DNA from: Algoriphagus vanfongensis DSM 17529
Lineage (GTDB): Bacteria; Bacteroidota; Bacteroidia; Cytophagales; Cyclobacteriaceae
DNA length: 64,000 bases
Direction of reading: 5' to 3'
Assembly: GCF_000429465.1 (NCBI RefSeq)
Contig: NZ_AUBX01000014.1
Coordinates: 124,001 to 188,000 of the forward strand
Part shown: in pieces, positions 1-7,243 of the stretch
Layout: each line of letters begins with the position of its first letter
Position numbering within the stretch: the stretch's first letter is position 1
Notes under the pieces: model-generated
What the model was told of the DNA's origin: nothing
Databases searched by the model: none
The model's input: the letters and a program-made list of their open reading frames with translations, nothing else
Program-made: the position numbers and the translations under genes

Positions 1-981
1 CATCCAAAACAGATAGTTTTTCAATATAAACTGGACAGAAAGTCGCAACTGAGAACGAAAAACAGCTCTAAAATCACCGGTTTGAGGTTTAATCTTTTCG
101 AAGGAAATAATTTGAAAGTCAGCTGAATCATCCTCTTTCTGCTTCACTTTTAGTCTTTCCTTAGCTTCTCTAAATGAGAAAATCCGGTAGCCAACAGCCA
201 AAACACCTAAAGAGAACGTAAGCCAAAGCGCCCTATTCCATGCAAATAAACCAGAAAACTGAATTCCCAAATTATTCTTTTCGTAGCTAGTCCAAAGGTT
301 CGTTTGATGAAAAAATGCCGATATCCCGAAAGGATCTGCTAAGGCTGCCCAGACCAGATTTTCACTCGCTACCGGTGCAGCATTTGCCAACAGCGGAGAG
401 TTAAGAAAGATGGAACAAATAAAATATGCAGCATAGATCCCTACCGCAGTCGCATAGGTTGCGAGAGGATTTTTGGTCAACAATCCAACCGTAAAAAGTA
501 AGGCTATGAGGGTAGATAGCGTAGGAATGAGAAGTTTGAAAGCCACTGAAAGCCCGGCACCCAATTGAAAATCCAAAATCCTACTTGGATCTAGATCTGA
601 GTATGCCACGCCCAGGCAAAAACCAATGATAGAAGGCAGGAATACCAACAAAGTAACGATCCAAGTACCGACCAAACGGCTCATGAAAAATGATCCTTTT
701 GAGACCGGAGTCACAAAAATCAACCCTTCCATGCGGGATTGAGAATCTCTCTGGGTGGCTTTGACCACAAAAAACATAATGGAAAAAACTCCACCCAGAC
801 TCAACAGCCCCAACTTAAAAAAGAATTGGTATTCGGAATTATAAACCGTCTCAAAGGACGCGGCTCCTTGGCCTCCCATCAGGAATGCAAAACCAAAATA
901 GATGACACCAAAAATGGGAGCTGCCCAGGTTTTTAGTTGGATCAGCAATTCAAAGCGGATAAGTTGAAAAAACTGCTTCAC
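1..981 (-). CDS. ABC-2 type exporter permease, N-terminal part (cut by window start)
   Basis: Membrane subunit of an ABC exporter paired with the ATPase just upstream. The frame is open from a GTG at 981 down to base 1 (327 codons) and has no stop in the window, so the 3' end is missing. The start GTGA overlaps the ATPase stop TGA by four bases, a typical translational coupling. The protein begins VKQFFQLIRFELL and then shows about six hydrophobic segments, ending with a soluble stretch and a second basic-hydrophobic segment (FRSQLRLSVQFILKNY). That layout resembles the Bacteroidota permeases that continue into a second permease half and an M1-aminopeptidase-like domain of about 1200 residues in total, but that continuation lies outside the window and is inference. 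The substrate is unknown. Confidence 0.8.
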   Translation of the reverse strand, partial: MKQFFQLIRFELLIQLKTWAAPIFGVIYFGFAFLMGGQGAASFETVYNSEYQFFFKLGLLSLGGVFSIMFFVVKATQRDSQSRMEGLIFVTPVSKGSFFMSRLVGTWIVTLLVFLPSIIGFCLGVAYSDLDPSRILDFQLGAGLSVAFKLLIPTLSTLIALLFTVGLLTKNPLATYATAVGIYAAYFICSIFLNSPLLANAAPVASENLVWAALADPFGISAFFHQTNLWTSYEKNNLGIQFSGLFAWNRALWLTFSLGVLAVGYRIFSFREAKERLKVKQKEDDSADFQIISFEKIKPQTGDFRAVFRSQLRLSVQFILKNYLFWM

Positions 982-1865
982 TTCGGAGAATTTTGTGTTT
1001 GTAAAATGCTGAAATAGTAATCCTCCAAACTGGGACGAACCGGCTCAAAATCAGAGCCCGGTGACTTTTCGCTTGCAATATGGATTTTGGTTTTCCCGGC
1101 GATCAATTTGGAAGAGATCACATTGTATTCTGTCTGGTAGCCTGCCAATTCGGATTTCTCAATCTTCTTGGACCAAATTTTCCCTTCTAGACTTTTTGTT
1201 AAAGCTTGAGGATTTCCTTTTGCCAAAATTTTACCCTGACCCAGTACAGCCATCTGGGTGCAAAGCTCCTGAACATCATCCACTAGGTGTGTAGAAAGAA
1301 TGACAATCACATGCTCCCCTATTTCTGCCAGTAGATTGAGAAAGCGGTTTCGTTCCTCTGGGTCCAAACCAGCGGTCGGTTCATCCACGATGATCAATTT
1401 CGGATTTCCAAGTAGGGCTTGAGCTATTCCAAACCGCTGTTTCATTCCTCCGGAGAAAGATGAAACTGCTTTTTTTCTATGTTGGAAAAGATTGGTTTGA
1501 TGAAGGAGCTGAGTGATTTGGTTCGTCCTGGCAGAGCCATCTGTAATTCCTTTCAAAACTGCCAAATGATGCAATAAATCCCAGGCTGAAATACCGGGAT
1601 AGACTCCAAAATCCTGAGGCAAATAGCCCAAAATAGACCTGATTTTCTCAGGAGTTTTTAGCACTTGCTCCCCATTGAAATTGATAGTTCCAGCATCGGA
1701 GGTTTGGAGCATCGCAATGGTCCTCATCAAACTAGACTTCCCAGCCCCATTGGGGCCAAGTAAACCAAACATCCCATTTTCTATCCGAATGGATATGTCG
1801 TCCAGAGCCTTCACTCCGTTTGAATAGGTTTTGCTGAGATTGTGAATTTCAAGTGAGTTGCTCAT
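978..1865 (-). CDS. ABC transporter ATP-binding protein
   Basis: Cytoplasmic ATPase of an ABC-2 exporter, 295 residues. Walker A GPNGAGKSS is near residues 37-45, the signature SSFSGGMKQRFGIAQ is in the middle, followed by Walker B LIIVDEPTAGLDP and the switch histidine in LSTHLVDD. A C-terminal extension of about 80 residues after the core is common in CcmA/NatA-type ATPases. The ATG at 1865 is the first in frame, and the stop overlaps the GTG of the permease. The operon is divergent from the LytS/LytTR pair at 2067, about 200 bases away, so that pair may control it. Function as an exporter ATPase is secure; the cargo is not identifiable. Confidence 0.93.
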   Translation of the reverse strand: MSNSLEIHNLSKTYSNGVKALDDISIRIENGMFGLLGPNGAGKSSLMRTIAMLQTSDAGTINFNGEQVLKTPEKIRSILGYLPQDFGVYPGISAWDLLHHLAVLKGITDGSARTNQITQLLHQTNLFQHRKKAVSSFSGGMKQRFGIAQALLGNPKLIIVDEPTAGLDPEERNRFLNLLAEIGEHVIVILSTHLVDDVQELCTQMAVLGQGKILAKGNPQALTKSLEGKIWSKKIEKSELAGYQTEYNVISSKLIAGKTKIHIASEKSPGSDFEPVRPSLEDYYFSILQTQNSPK

Positions 1866-2066
1866 AGCTCAAAATTGATGATCAACCAAAGCTTGGGAAT
1901 TCACTTGAATCCATCTAATTAAAATGACCAACTATGGGAATACGAGGATGAACTGGCCTATCAGTGGATTTCTCACAAAAACCCGTAATAAGAAGTGTTC
2001 GTCATGAAAATCAACTCGTTTGTCCTCTTTATTTTTTGGAAAATTTGCATTGGTTAGTTTAGTAGC

Positions 2067-3182
2067 ATGTTTCCAAAAGCAGCATTTTTCAAGGCCTTGG
2101 GCTACGGTTTGGCCGTGACTTTACTGGTCACTTATTTACTCAATCGAATGGGCTTTATTCGAATTGATCCAGAAGAATATCTCGAAAACACCTTGATTCT
2201 TGGATCTTGGTGGATATTAAGCAGCTTGGTGTTTTACTATAGCAAGAAAGTTTGGCTTCGGAGAAAAAGTCTTCTTACCGTACTGTATTTGACCCTTTTT
2301 TTCTGTCTAATATTACTTCTAGATCAGTGGATGTCCATTCCCGACAATCCCGTCTCCATATTTTTACTCATCTTGTTTTGGATGGGAATTGGCAGATTTG
2401 TTTCTCCAGCTTTTTTCAAAAAATATCAAAAGGTAATTTTTGCCGTTTATGGGATCGTTTGGATTCTATTCGCTCTGTTGAGATGGAATGAAAGCCACTT
2501 ACGCGAGCATCATGATTTGGCTATATTCATGCTTCTGATACCCATTCCTTTTTTCATTCTTCTTTGGTTTTTTGAGCAATGGAAAAGAATCAAAGAGCTG
2601 GAAACTCAAAAAAATCAGGCAGAACTTGCCATGTTGAAAAATCAAATCAATCCCCACTTCCTCTTTAACACGCTGAACAATCTTTATGGGCTTTGTGTAG
2701 AAAAATCAGATTTGGCGCCAGAGGTGGTTTTAAAACTTTCGGACATGATGCGCTATTCAATCTATGAGGGAAAAGCTGCGGAAATTTTGCTAAGTAAGGA
2801 AGTGACTTATCTGGAAAATTTTCTTGCCTTGCAGGAATTAAGGCATCGACACCAGCCCAAAATTGATTTGCAAATTCAGATTGATGAGGATCGGATGGTT
2901 TCACCACTTTTATTAATTGTACTTTTGGAAAACGCCTTTAAACATGGTGTAGAAAAGATGACAGAGCTAGCTTATGTCAAGATCGCACTCCACTCAGATA
3001 AGGAAAAGTTGAGTTTCCATGTAGAAAACAACTTCGACTCAAGCTCTGAAAACACAGTGTCGGGCATAGGACTAGAAAACCTAAAAAGAAGATTAGAACT
3101 AGCCTACCCCAATTCTCATCTTTTGCAAATCACCAAGAACAATGGCATTTACCAGGCACTACTAGAAATCGCATGGATTTAA
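2067..3182 (+). CDS. LytS-type sensor histidine kinase
   Basis: Membrane sensor kinase of 371 residues belonging to the His_kinase/LytS family (PF06580). The N-terminal half has about five or six hydrophobic segments (residues 8-170) with no recognisable ligand domain. A short coiled linker precedes the phospho-acceptor motif KNQINPHFLFNTLNNL, with H near residue 197. The N box is LLENAFKHGVEK and the G box GIGLENLKRRLELAYP. It is co-transcribed with its response regulator: the last 10 bases overlap the start of the next gene. The lack of an extracellular domain suggests it senses a membrane-level signal. It lies divergent to an ABC exporter operon, a common arrangement for export-linked sensing, but the link is inferred from position only. 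Confidence 0.93.
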   Translation: MFPKAAFFKALGYGLAVTLLVTYLLNRMGFIRIDPEEYLENTLILGSWWILSSLVFYYSKKVWLRRKSLLTVLYLTLFFCLILLLDQWMSIPDNPVSIFLLILFWMGIGRFVSPAFFKKYQKVIFAVYGIVWILFALLRWNESHLREHHDLAIFMLLIPIPFFILLWFFEQWKRIKELETQKNQAELAMLKNQINPHFLFNTLNNLYGLCVEKSDLAPEVVLKLSDMMRYSIYEGKAAEILLSKEVTYLENFLALQELRHRHQPKIDLQIQIDEDRMVSPLLLIVLLENAFKHGVEKMTELAYVKIALHSDKEKLSFHVENNFDSSSENTVSGIGLENLKRRLELAYPNSHLLQITKNNGIYQALLEIAWI

Positions 3183-3868
3183 TCAAATATGTCATAGTGG
3201 ATGATGAACCTATCGCTCACCGCATCATAGAGGGATATTGTGAGAATTTCCCTTTTTTGAATAAGGTCGGGAATTTCTATAATGCATTTGAGGCAATGGA
3301 GTTTTTTAGAAAAGGGAAAGCCGATTTGATTTTCCTGGACATCAATATGCCCAAATTGACTGGATTTGAGTTGCTTAAGTCTATTTCTGACCCTCCGAAG
3401 GTGATTGTGACCTCAGCACATCAGGAGTTTGCTTTGGAAGGTTATGAATTGAATATCACAGATTATTTATTGAAGCCCTTTGGCCTGGACCGATTCATCA
3501 AGGCAATCCAAAAACTGAGGGCTATTCAGGCACCAGTTCAGAACCAGACATCTCTAGAGTATCCTGATAGAATTTTCCTCAAATCGGACAAAAAGCTGGT
3601 GCAACTTGAAATGCGAGATATTTTTTATGTGGAGGCATTAGGCAACTACACCAAGGTTTTTCATTCAGGCGGAATGCTTGTTTGTCCGGATAAAATTTCA
3701 GATTTAGAAGGAAAGCTTCCTTCACCAAATTTTGTCAGAATCCATAAGTCCTATCTGATCAACCGTGACAAAATAGAGTTCATCGAAGGAAACCAAATCA
3801 GTATTTCTGGCTCAAAACTTCCGATTGGCCAGACTTACAAAGCCTCCCTTCAGGATTTTTTTAATTGA
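3173..3868 (+). CDS. LytTR-family response regulator
   Basis: DNA-binding response regulator of 231 residues. The receiver domain occupies about residues 4-118: acidic pair DDE at 10-12, phospho-acceptor D56 in LIFLDINMP, the conserved T/S at VTSAHQ and the lysine in LLKPF. The C-terminal LytTR domain (about 128-229) contains FYVEALGNYTKV and FVRIHKSYLINRDKI, which are hallmark LytTR segments. The start ATG at 3173 overlaps the kinase gene by 10 bases, so the two are made together. Likely targets are its own operon or the divergent ABC exporter. No paired LytTR direct repeat could be defined with confidence in the 1866-2066 gap. Confidence 0.93.
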   Translation: MDLIKYVIVDDEPIAHRIIEGYCENFPFLNKVGNFYNAFEAMEFFRKGKADLIFLDINMPKLTGFELLKSISDPPKVIVTSAHQEFALEGYELNITDYLLKPFGLDRFIKAIQKLRAIQAPVQNQTSLEYPDRIFLKSDKKLVQLEMRDIFYVEALGNYTKVFHSGGMLVCPDKISDLEGKLPSPNFVRIHKSYLINRDKIEFIEGNQISISGSKLPIGQTYKASLQDFFN

Positions 3869-3997
3869 GCCGTCCGAATCAAGGTTTTTAGTTTTACCCA
3901 AGCCACTTCTAAATGGTAAGGCCTCTATCGCTATCATTTTCAGAATATCTACAAGACAAAGGCAAACAACAAAACACACTAAAAGTCCATAAAATGA

Positions 3998-4030
3998 AAA
4001 AGCCCCAGACTGTTAAAATCTGGGGCTTTT
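3998..4030 (-). terminator. Intrinsic terminator of tRNA-Ser
   Basis: Nine-base-pair stem AGCCCCAGA/TCTGGGGCT with a nine-base loop, followed on the minus strand by a T-run. It lies about 25 bases downstream of the tRNA-Ser 3' end. It could also stop read-through from the response regulator on the plus strand, where TTTT also follows the stem. Confidence 0.75.
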
Positions 4031-4053
4031 CGAAACATTTGACTGTCAAAATG

Positions 4054-4138
4054 CAGAGGAGGAGGGATTCGAACCCCCGGTACCTCGCGGTACAACGGTT
4101 TTCAAGACCGCCGCATTCGACCACTCTGCCACTCCTCT
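4054..4138 (-). tRNA. tRNA-Ser (anticodon TGA)
   Basis: An 85-base class II tRNA. The acceptor stem AGAGGAG/CTCCTCT is perfect, with discriminator G (base 4054). The D arm is TGGCAGAGTGG. The anticodon loop CTTGAAA gives TGA. A long variable arm (ACCGCGAGGT core) and the T arm GGGGG-TTCGAAT-CCCTC follow. The 3' CCA is not encoded, so the CCA-adding enzyme (gene at 30643-32061) is needed. The long variable arm and the anticodon agree on serine. Confidence 0.95.
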
Positions 4139-4177
4139 GTGATCTATACAAGTGAAACATTGATCTGTTTCGGTTTG

Positions 4178-4209
4178 CAAAAGTAGGAGTATTCTCAACT
4201 TTTGCAAAA
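4178..4209 (-). promoter_or_regulatory. Bacteroidota sigma-A promoter for tRNA-Ser
   Basis: On the minus strand TTTTG (4209-4205) is followed after exactly 19 bases by TACTTTTG (4185-4178), matching the TTTG/TAnnTTTG consensus of this phylum. The predicted transcript start is about 40 bases before the mature tRNA. Confidence 0.7.
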
Positions 4210-4264
4210 TACTGATAAGGTTAATTTTCAACCCCCTGAAAATGAAGCATATTTTTTTTTCACC

Positions 4265-5344
4265 TCACTGATGTAAATATGGAAAAATAACCAATGCATG
4301 CTGACTTACCGTCGCAAAATCTCTCCAAACCCGGTTTAGCTCAGTCTCCATCTTTGCCGCATCCAATCCAGCCAAAGGATACACCCCAAAAACAGACTCT
4401 CTACACCCCTGAACAAGCTCTCTGCTACACTTGCTCACAGTTTGTAAGCTTTCAACATTGATTTCACCTACTTGCTCCAACATCCGCCATGATTCACCCA
4501 CAGCTTGGTTAAACCCTACTTCCAACTCTTCCAACACGGCTTGACTATTCCGAAACTTCTCTTCTGCATAAGTGATTTGCTCATTTGAAAAACTCCGGTA
4601 TTCATTTCTCCTCCAAAATGAAGATTCAATAAGTTCATTCAAATGCTGTGAAATACCCAAAATATTTGCTGCTAAAGTAGCTTCCGCCAATTGCAAAAAA
4701 GGATACTGAAAAACCATGTCTGGCAAGGTCGTATGAGCAGGGTCTATCTGAAAACATCTATTCTGAGGCACAGTCAAATCTTTCACTTCAAAAGCATGAG
4801 AACCAGTAGCAATCATCCCCATATAGTTCCATCCATCCAGAATCTCCACTTCTTCTCTTTTCAACAGAAAAGCTTTCACCAAAGCCTTACCATCTTCATC
4901 CAACAGAGGCCTACCTCCCTCCCAAATCTCACAATTCGCCGTGAAATGACTTGCATGCAAGGCACCAGATGCATAAGTCCATGATCCATTGATCCGATAT
5001 TTCCCCTGATGGAGATCGGCTTTTCCTCCTACAAAACCACTTCCGGCAAAACACACTTTTGGATCAGGAAACACTTCACGTCGTAAAGAGTCTTCCAAAA
5101 AACCTACAAACCATAGGGCGCCGGAGCAAAGAGTCACTGTCCATCCCAAGCTGCCGTCTAGCCTTGCCAAATCCCTTTCGACCTGCAATGCTTCTGGCAA
5201 ACTTAATCCTAGCCCTCCTAAAGACTTTGGCACAAAAAGCTGAAAATACTTCCCCCTGTGAATCTCCTGAATCCACTCATCTATGAGACTACCCTGAGAC
5301 TCAGATTTAGCAGCATGTTGTGCGTCAAATAGATTCGAATGCAT
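4265..5344 (-). CDS. Acyl-CoA-dehydrogenase-fold flavoenzyme (group D monooxygenase-like)
   Basis: A 359-residue protein of the acyl-CoA dehydrogenase superfamily. The N-terminal helical part has FVPKSLGGLGLSLPEALQ and the middle beta part has GKYRINGSWTYASGA, both typical. The C-terminal end (CSRELVQGC ... LNRVWRDFATVSQHA) resembles the type 2 C-terminal domain found in DszC/HsaA-like two-component flavin monooxygenases rather than the base-glutamate dehydrogenases. The start at 5344 (MHSNLFDAQ) is preferred; an earlier ATG at 5386 would extend 60 bases into pnuT. Even so it overlaps the pnuT stop by 20 bases, implying translational coupling under the TPP riboswitch. The substrate is unknown; a role in handling a thiamin-related compound is inference. 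No terminator is obvious downstream. Confidence 0.8.
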   Translation of the reverse strand: MHSNLFDAQHAAKSESQGSLIDEWIQEIHRGKYFQLFVPKSLGGLGLSLPEALQVERDLARLDGSLGWTVTLCSGALWFVGFLEDSLRREVFPDPKVCFAGSGFVGGKADLHQGKYRINGSWTYASGALHASHFTANCEIWEGGRPLLDEDGKALVKAFLLKREEVEILDGWNYMGMIATGSHAFEVKDLTVPQNRCFQIDPAHTTLPDMVFQYPFLQLAEATLAANILGISQHLNELIESSFWRRNEYRSFSNEQITYAEEKFRNSQAVLEELEVGFNQAVGESWRMLEQVGEINVESLQTVSKCSRELVQGCRESVFGVYPLAGLDAAKMETELNRVWRDFATVSQHALVIFPYLHQ

Positions 5345-5951
5345 AATCTTGTTTTTTGAGGATTTTTCTCCAGTCCAGATACCCAAGTATCGCTACCACA
5401 AACAAAAAACTGGTCAGCAGGCCAAATAAAAACAGCCCCTTGTAGAACAGTAGCGGAATTGCAATCGCATTAGAAATATTGAGCCATATCCAGTTTTCGA
5501 GTTTTCTACCCGCTAGCAGCCACATACCTGCCCATGCAGTCGATGAAACCAGTGAGTCTATGACAGGAACATCCGAGTCTGTAAACGTCACTAAGAAGAA
5601 ATACAAAACAGCCCAACCTCCAAGAGCAATAGCCCACGTGACTTGCTGATCTTTGATACTGCTCCGGGTGACCTGCGGTGCTCCAAATTCATTTCGGCTT
5701 TTCCACTTGATCCATCCATAAATACTCATGGCCAAATAATACCCATTTAATAGGGTCTCTGCGTAAAGCTTGGCCTGAACCAAGACTATCGCACCACAGC
5801 AAATACTGATGATCCCCGTAGGATAAAGCCAAACCTTGTTTTTTTTGGCCAAAAGCACTTCTGACACGCCAAATGATACGGCAATCCACTCCAGCCAACC
5901 GGTGTTGCGAATCTGCTCCAGTAGCAGATCCAAATCGATAAAATTTTCCAT
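5325..5951 (-). CDS. pnuT: PnuC-family transporter, probable thiamin transporter PnuT
   Basis: Inner-membrane protein of 208 residues with seven hydrophobic segments, of the PnuC family. Family features include the WLYPTGIISICC, YYLAMSIYGWIKWK and WAGMWLLAGRKLENW segments. PnuC proteins move nicotinamide riboside, but in Bacteroidota homologues behind a TPP riboswitch are assigned to thiamin uptake (PnuT). The THI-box about 40 bases upstream therefore decides the call here. The start is taken as ATG 5951 (MENFIDL); a TTG at 5975 would add eight residues. The gene is followed, with a 20-base overlap, by the flavoenzyme gene. Substrate assignment rests on regulation, not on the sequence of the protein. 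Confidence 0.88.
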   Translation of the reverse strand: MENFIDLDLLLEQIRNTGWLEWIAVSFGVSEVLLAKKNKVWLYPTGIISICCGAIVLVQAKLYAETLLNGYYLAMSIYGWIKWKSRNEFGAPQVTRSSIKDQQVTWAIALGGWAVLYFFLVTFTDSDVPVIDSLVSSTAWAGMWLLAGRKLENWIWLNISNAIAIPLLFYKGLFLFGLLTSFLFVVAILGYLDWRKILKKQDYAFESI

Positions 5952-5989
5952 TTGAATAATGATTAGATTATTCAAAAAAGGAGGTATAG

Positions 5990-6085
5990 GATACGTTTCC
6001 CTACGCCGGCATTACCCGGATCAGGTGCTCGGCAAAATTTTGCCGATGGGTATGATCTCAGCCCTATATATTGGGGCACCCCTTA
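5990..6085 (-). promoter_or_regulatory. TPP riboswitch (THI box) upstream of pnuT
   Basis: The minus strand carries the conserved THI-box elements in order: GGGGTGCCCC, then GGGCTGAGA with ACCC, then ACCTGATCCGGGTAATGCC, ending GGCGTAGGGAA. A variable arm, CGGCAAAATTTTGCCG, lies between. It sits in the leader of pnuT and would lower expression of pnuT and the coupled flavoenzyme when thiamin pyrophosphate is abundant. No clear terminator lies between it and the start codon, so control is more likely at translation. Confidence 0.95.
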
Positions 6086-6107
6086 ATTGATAAGACGAAT
6101 TAATAAC

Positions 6108-6115
6108 CAAAACTA
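6108..6115 (-). promoter_or_regulatory. Putative -7 element for the TPP-riboswitch transcript
   Basis: TAGTTTTG on the minus strand is an exact TAnnTTTG match, about 22 bases upstream of the riboswitch. The -33 position holds only CCTG (6138-6135), so the upstream element is weak. Confidence 0.5.
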
Positions 6116-6146
6116 TTGGAATCCAAACTCTATGCAGGTTTTGCAA

Positions 6147-6179
6147 AAGAAAGCCCGGTTCAACAAACCGGGCTTTCTT
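6147..6179. terminator. Perfect 14-bp stem-loop, terminator-like, in a divergent gap
   Basis: AAGAAAGCCCGGTT and its exact complement AACCGGGCTTTCTT are separated by CAACA. The form is that of a bidirectional intrinsic terminator, but both neighbouring genes point away from it. It may end a short unannotated transcript or insulate the two promoters. Confidence 0.6.
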
Positions 6180-6291
6180 CCCAAAATCAAACAAGCTCAA
6201 TAGATATCAATTAAACGTACTCTCAGCCAGAATATTGGCAAGCTTTCAGATTCTTTTAGCGTAAATTCAACTCATACAAAACAGCACAACC

Positions 6292-7167
6292 ATGGATACC
6301 AACTCAAAAACCCAAATCACCATCACAGCCACGATCAAAGCTCCAATCAATCAGGTCTGGGCTATGTACAATGACCCCTATCATATTACAAAATGGAACT
6401 CAGCTTCTGAAGATTGGCATTGCCCTCAGGCCGAATCGGACTTTCGAGAAGGAGGCAAATTCAGTAGCCGAATGGAAGCAAAAGACGGATCGATGGGATT
6501 TGATTTTTGGGGAATCTATCAAAAAATCCAAGTGAACAAACTGCTATCCTATGAAATGGGAGACGGAAGAAAGGCAAGTGTTTTTTTCGAGGAAATAGAA
6601 AATGAATCGAGAGTCACCATACAATTTGAAGCAGAAGGAACTAACTCACTCGAAATGCAGCAAGCTGGATGGCAAGCTATTTTAGACAATTTCAAAAATT
6701 ATGTCGAATTTCTTCAGACTGAATTTTTTCATATGGAAATAGAAATATTGGCCTCCCCTGCCCACGTTTTTGATAAAATGTTTTCTCCCGACAGCTACCG
6801 GGAATGGACTTCTGTTTTTTCGCCAGGCTCTTACTTCGAAGGAACTTTGAATAAAGGTGAAAGAATCTATTTCCTTGTGACCAATGAAAAGGGACAACGC
6901 GAGGGGATGATTGGGACGATTGCCGATCTCGTCCCCGATTATCATTGCTCCTTCAAATTCATCGGCCTTGTCAACGATGGCAAAGAAATCGAGGAGGGTG
7001 AAGAAATAGACAATCTAAAAGGAAGCTTTGAAAATTACACCTTGGTCGATCATACAAACAAAACAATACTGAAAATCGACATGGGTCCTGGAGGTGATTA
7101 CAAAGAATATTTTGAAAAGACCTGGCCAAAGGCCTTGCATAAGCTCAAGACAATCTGCGAATCCTAA
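6292..7167 (+). CDS. Tandem SRPBCC (AHSA1-like) domain protein
   Basis: A 291-residue cytoplasmic protein that appears to be two START/AHSA1-like ligand-binding domains in one chain. The first (about 7-143) begins ITITATIKAPINQVWAMYND and contains HITKWNSASEDW and a GGKFSSRMEAKDGSMGFDFWG segment. The second (about 148-290) begins MEIEILASPAHVFDKMFSPD with YREWTSVFSPGSYFEG and ends in KTWPKALHKLKTICES, a usual C-terminal helix. AHSA1-like domains bind hydrophobic ligands or Hsp90-type clients; no ligand can be named here. Single-domain proteins of about 145 residues are the norm, so this looks like an internal duplication that has diverged strongly. Confidence 0.82.
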   Translation: MDTNSKTQITITATIKAPINQVWAMYNDPYHITKWNSASEDWHCPQAESDFREGGKFSSRMEAKDGSMGFDFWGIYQKIQVNKLLSYEMGDGRKASVFFEEIENESRVTIQFEAEGTNSLEMQQAGWQAILDNFKNYVEFLQTEFFHMEIEILASPAHVFDKMFSPDSYREWTSVFSPGSYFEGTLNKGERIYFLVTNEKGQREGMIGTIADLVPDYHCSFKFIGLVNDGKEIEEGEEIDNLKGSFENYTLVDHTNKTILKIDMGPGGDYKEYFEKTWPKALHKLKTICES

Positions 7168-7172
7168 ATTCC

Positions 7173-7212
7173 AAAAAGATCTGCATAGAGCTATATCCCT
7201 GCAGACCTTTTA
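7173..7212 (+). terminator. Intrinsic terminator after the SRPBCC gene
   Basis: AGATCTGCA pairs with TGCAGACCT (one mismatch), with TTTT after the stem on the plus strand. It lies between two convergent genes. Confidence 0.5.
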
Positions 7213-7243
7213 AAACGTTTTTTCACGATTTGCATCTATCCCC

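Noticed and set aside
3909-4231. Overlapping open frames on both strands around 4.0-4.2 kb
   Set aside because: They cover tRNA-Ser, its terminator and its promoter; translations have no protein features.
5325-5951. Nicotinamide riboside transporter PnuC as the name for the 5325 gene
   Set aside because: The fold is the same, but the TPP riboswitch points to thiamin (PnuT). Substrate still needs proof.
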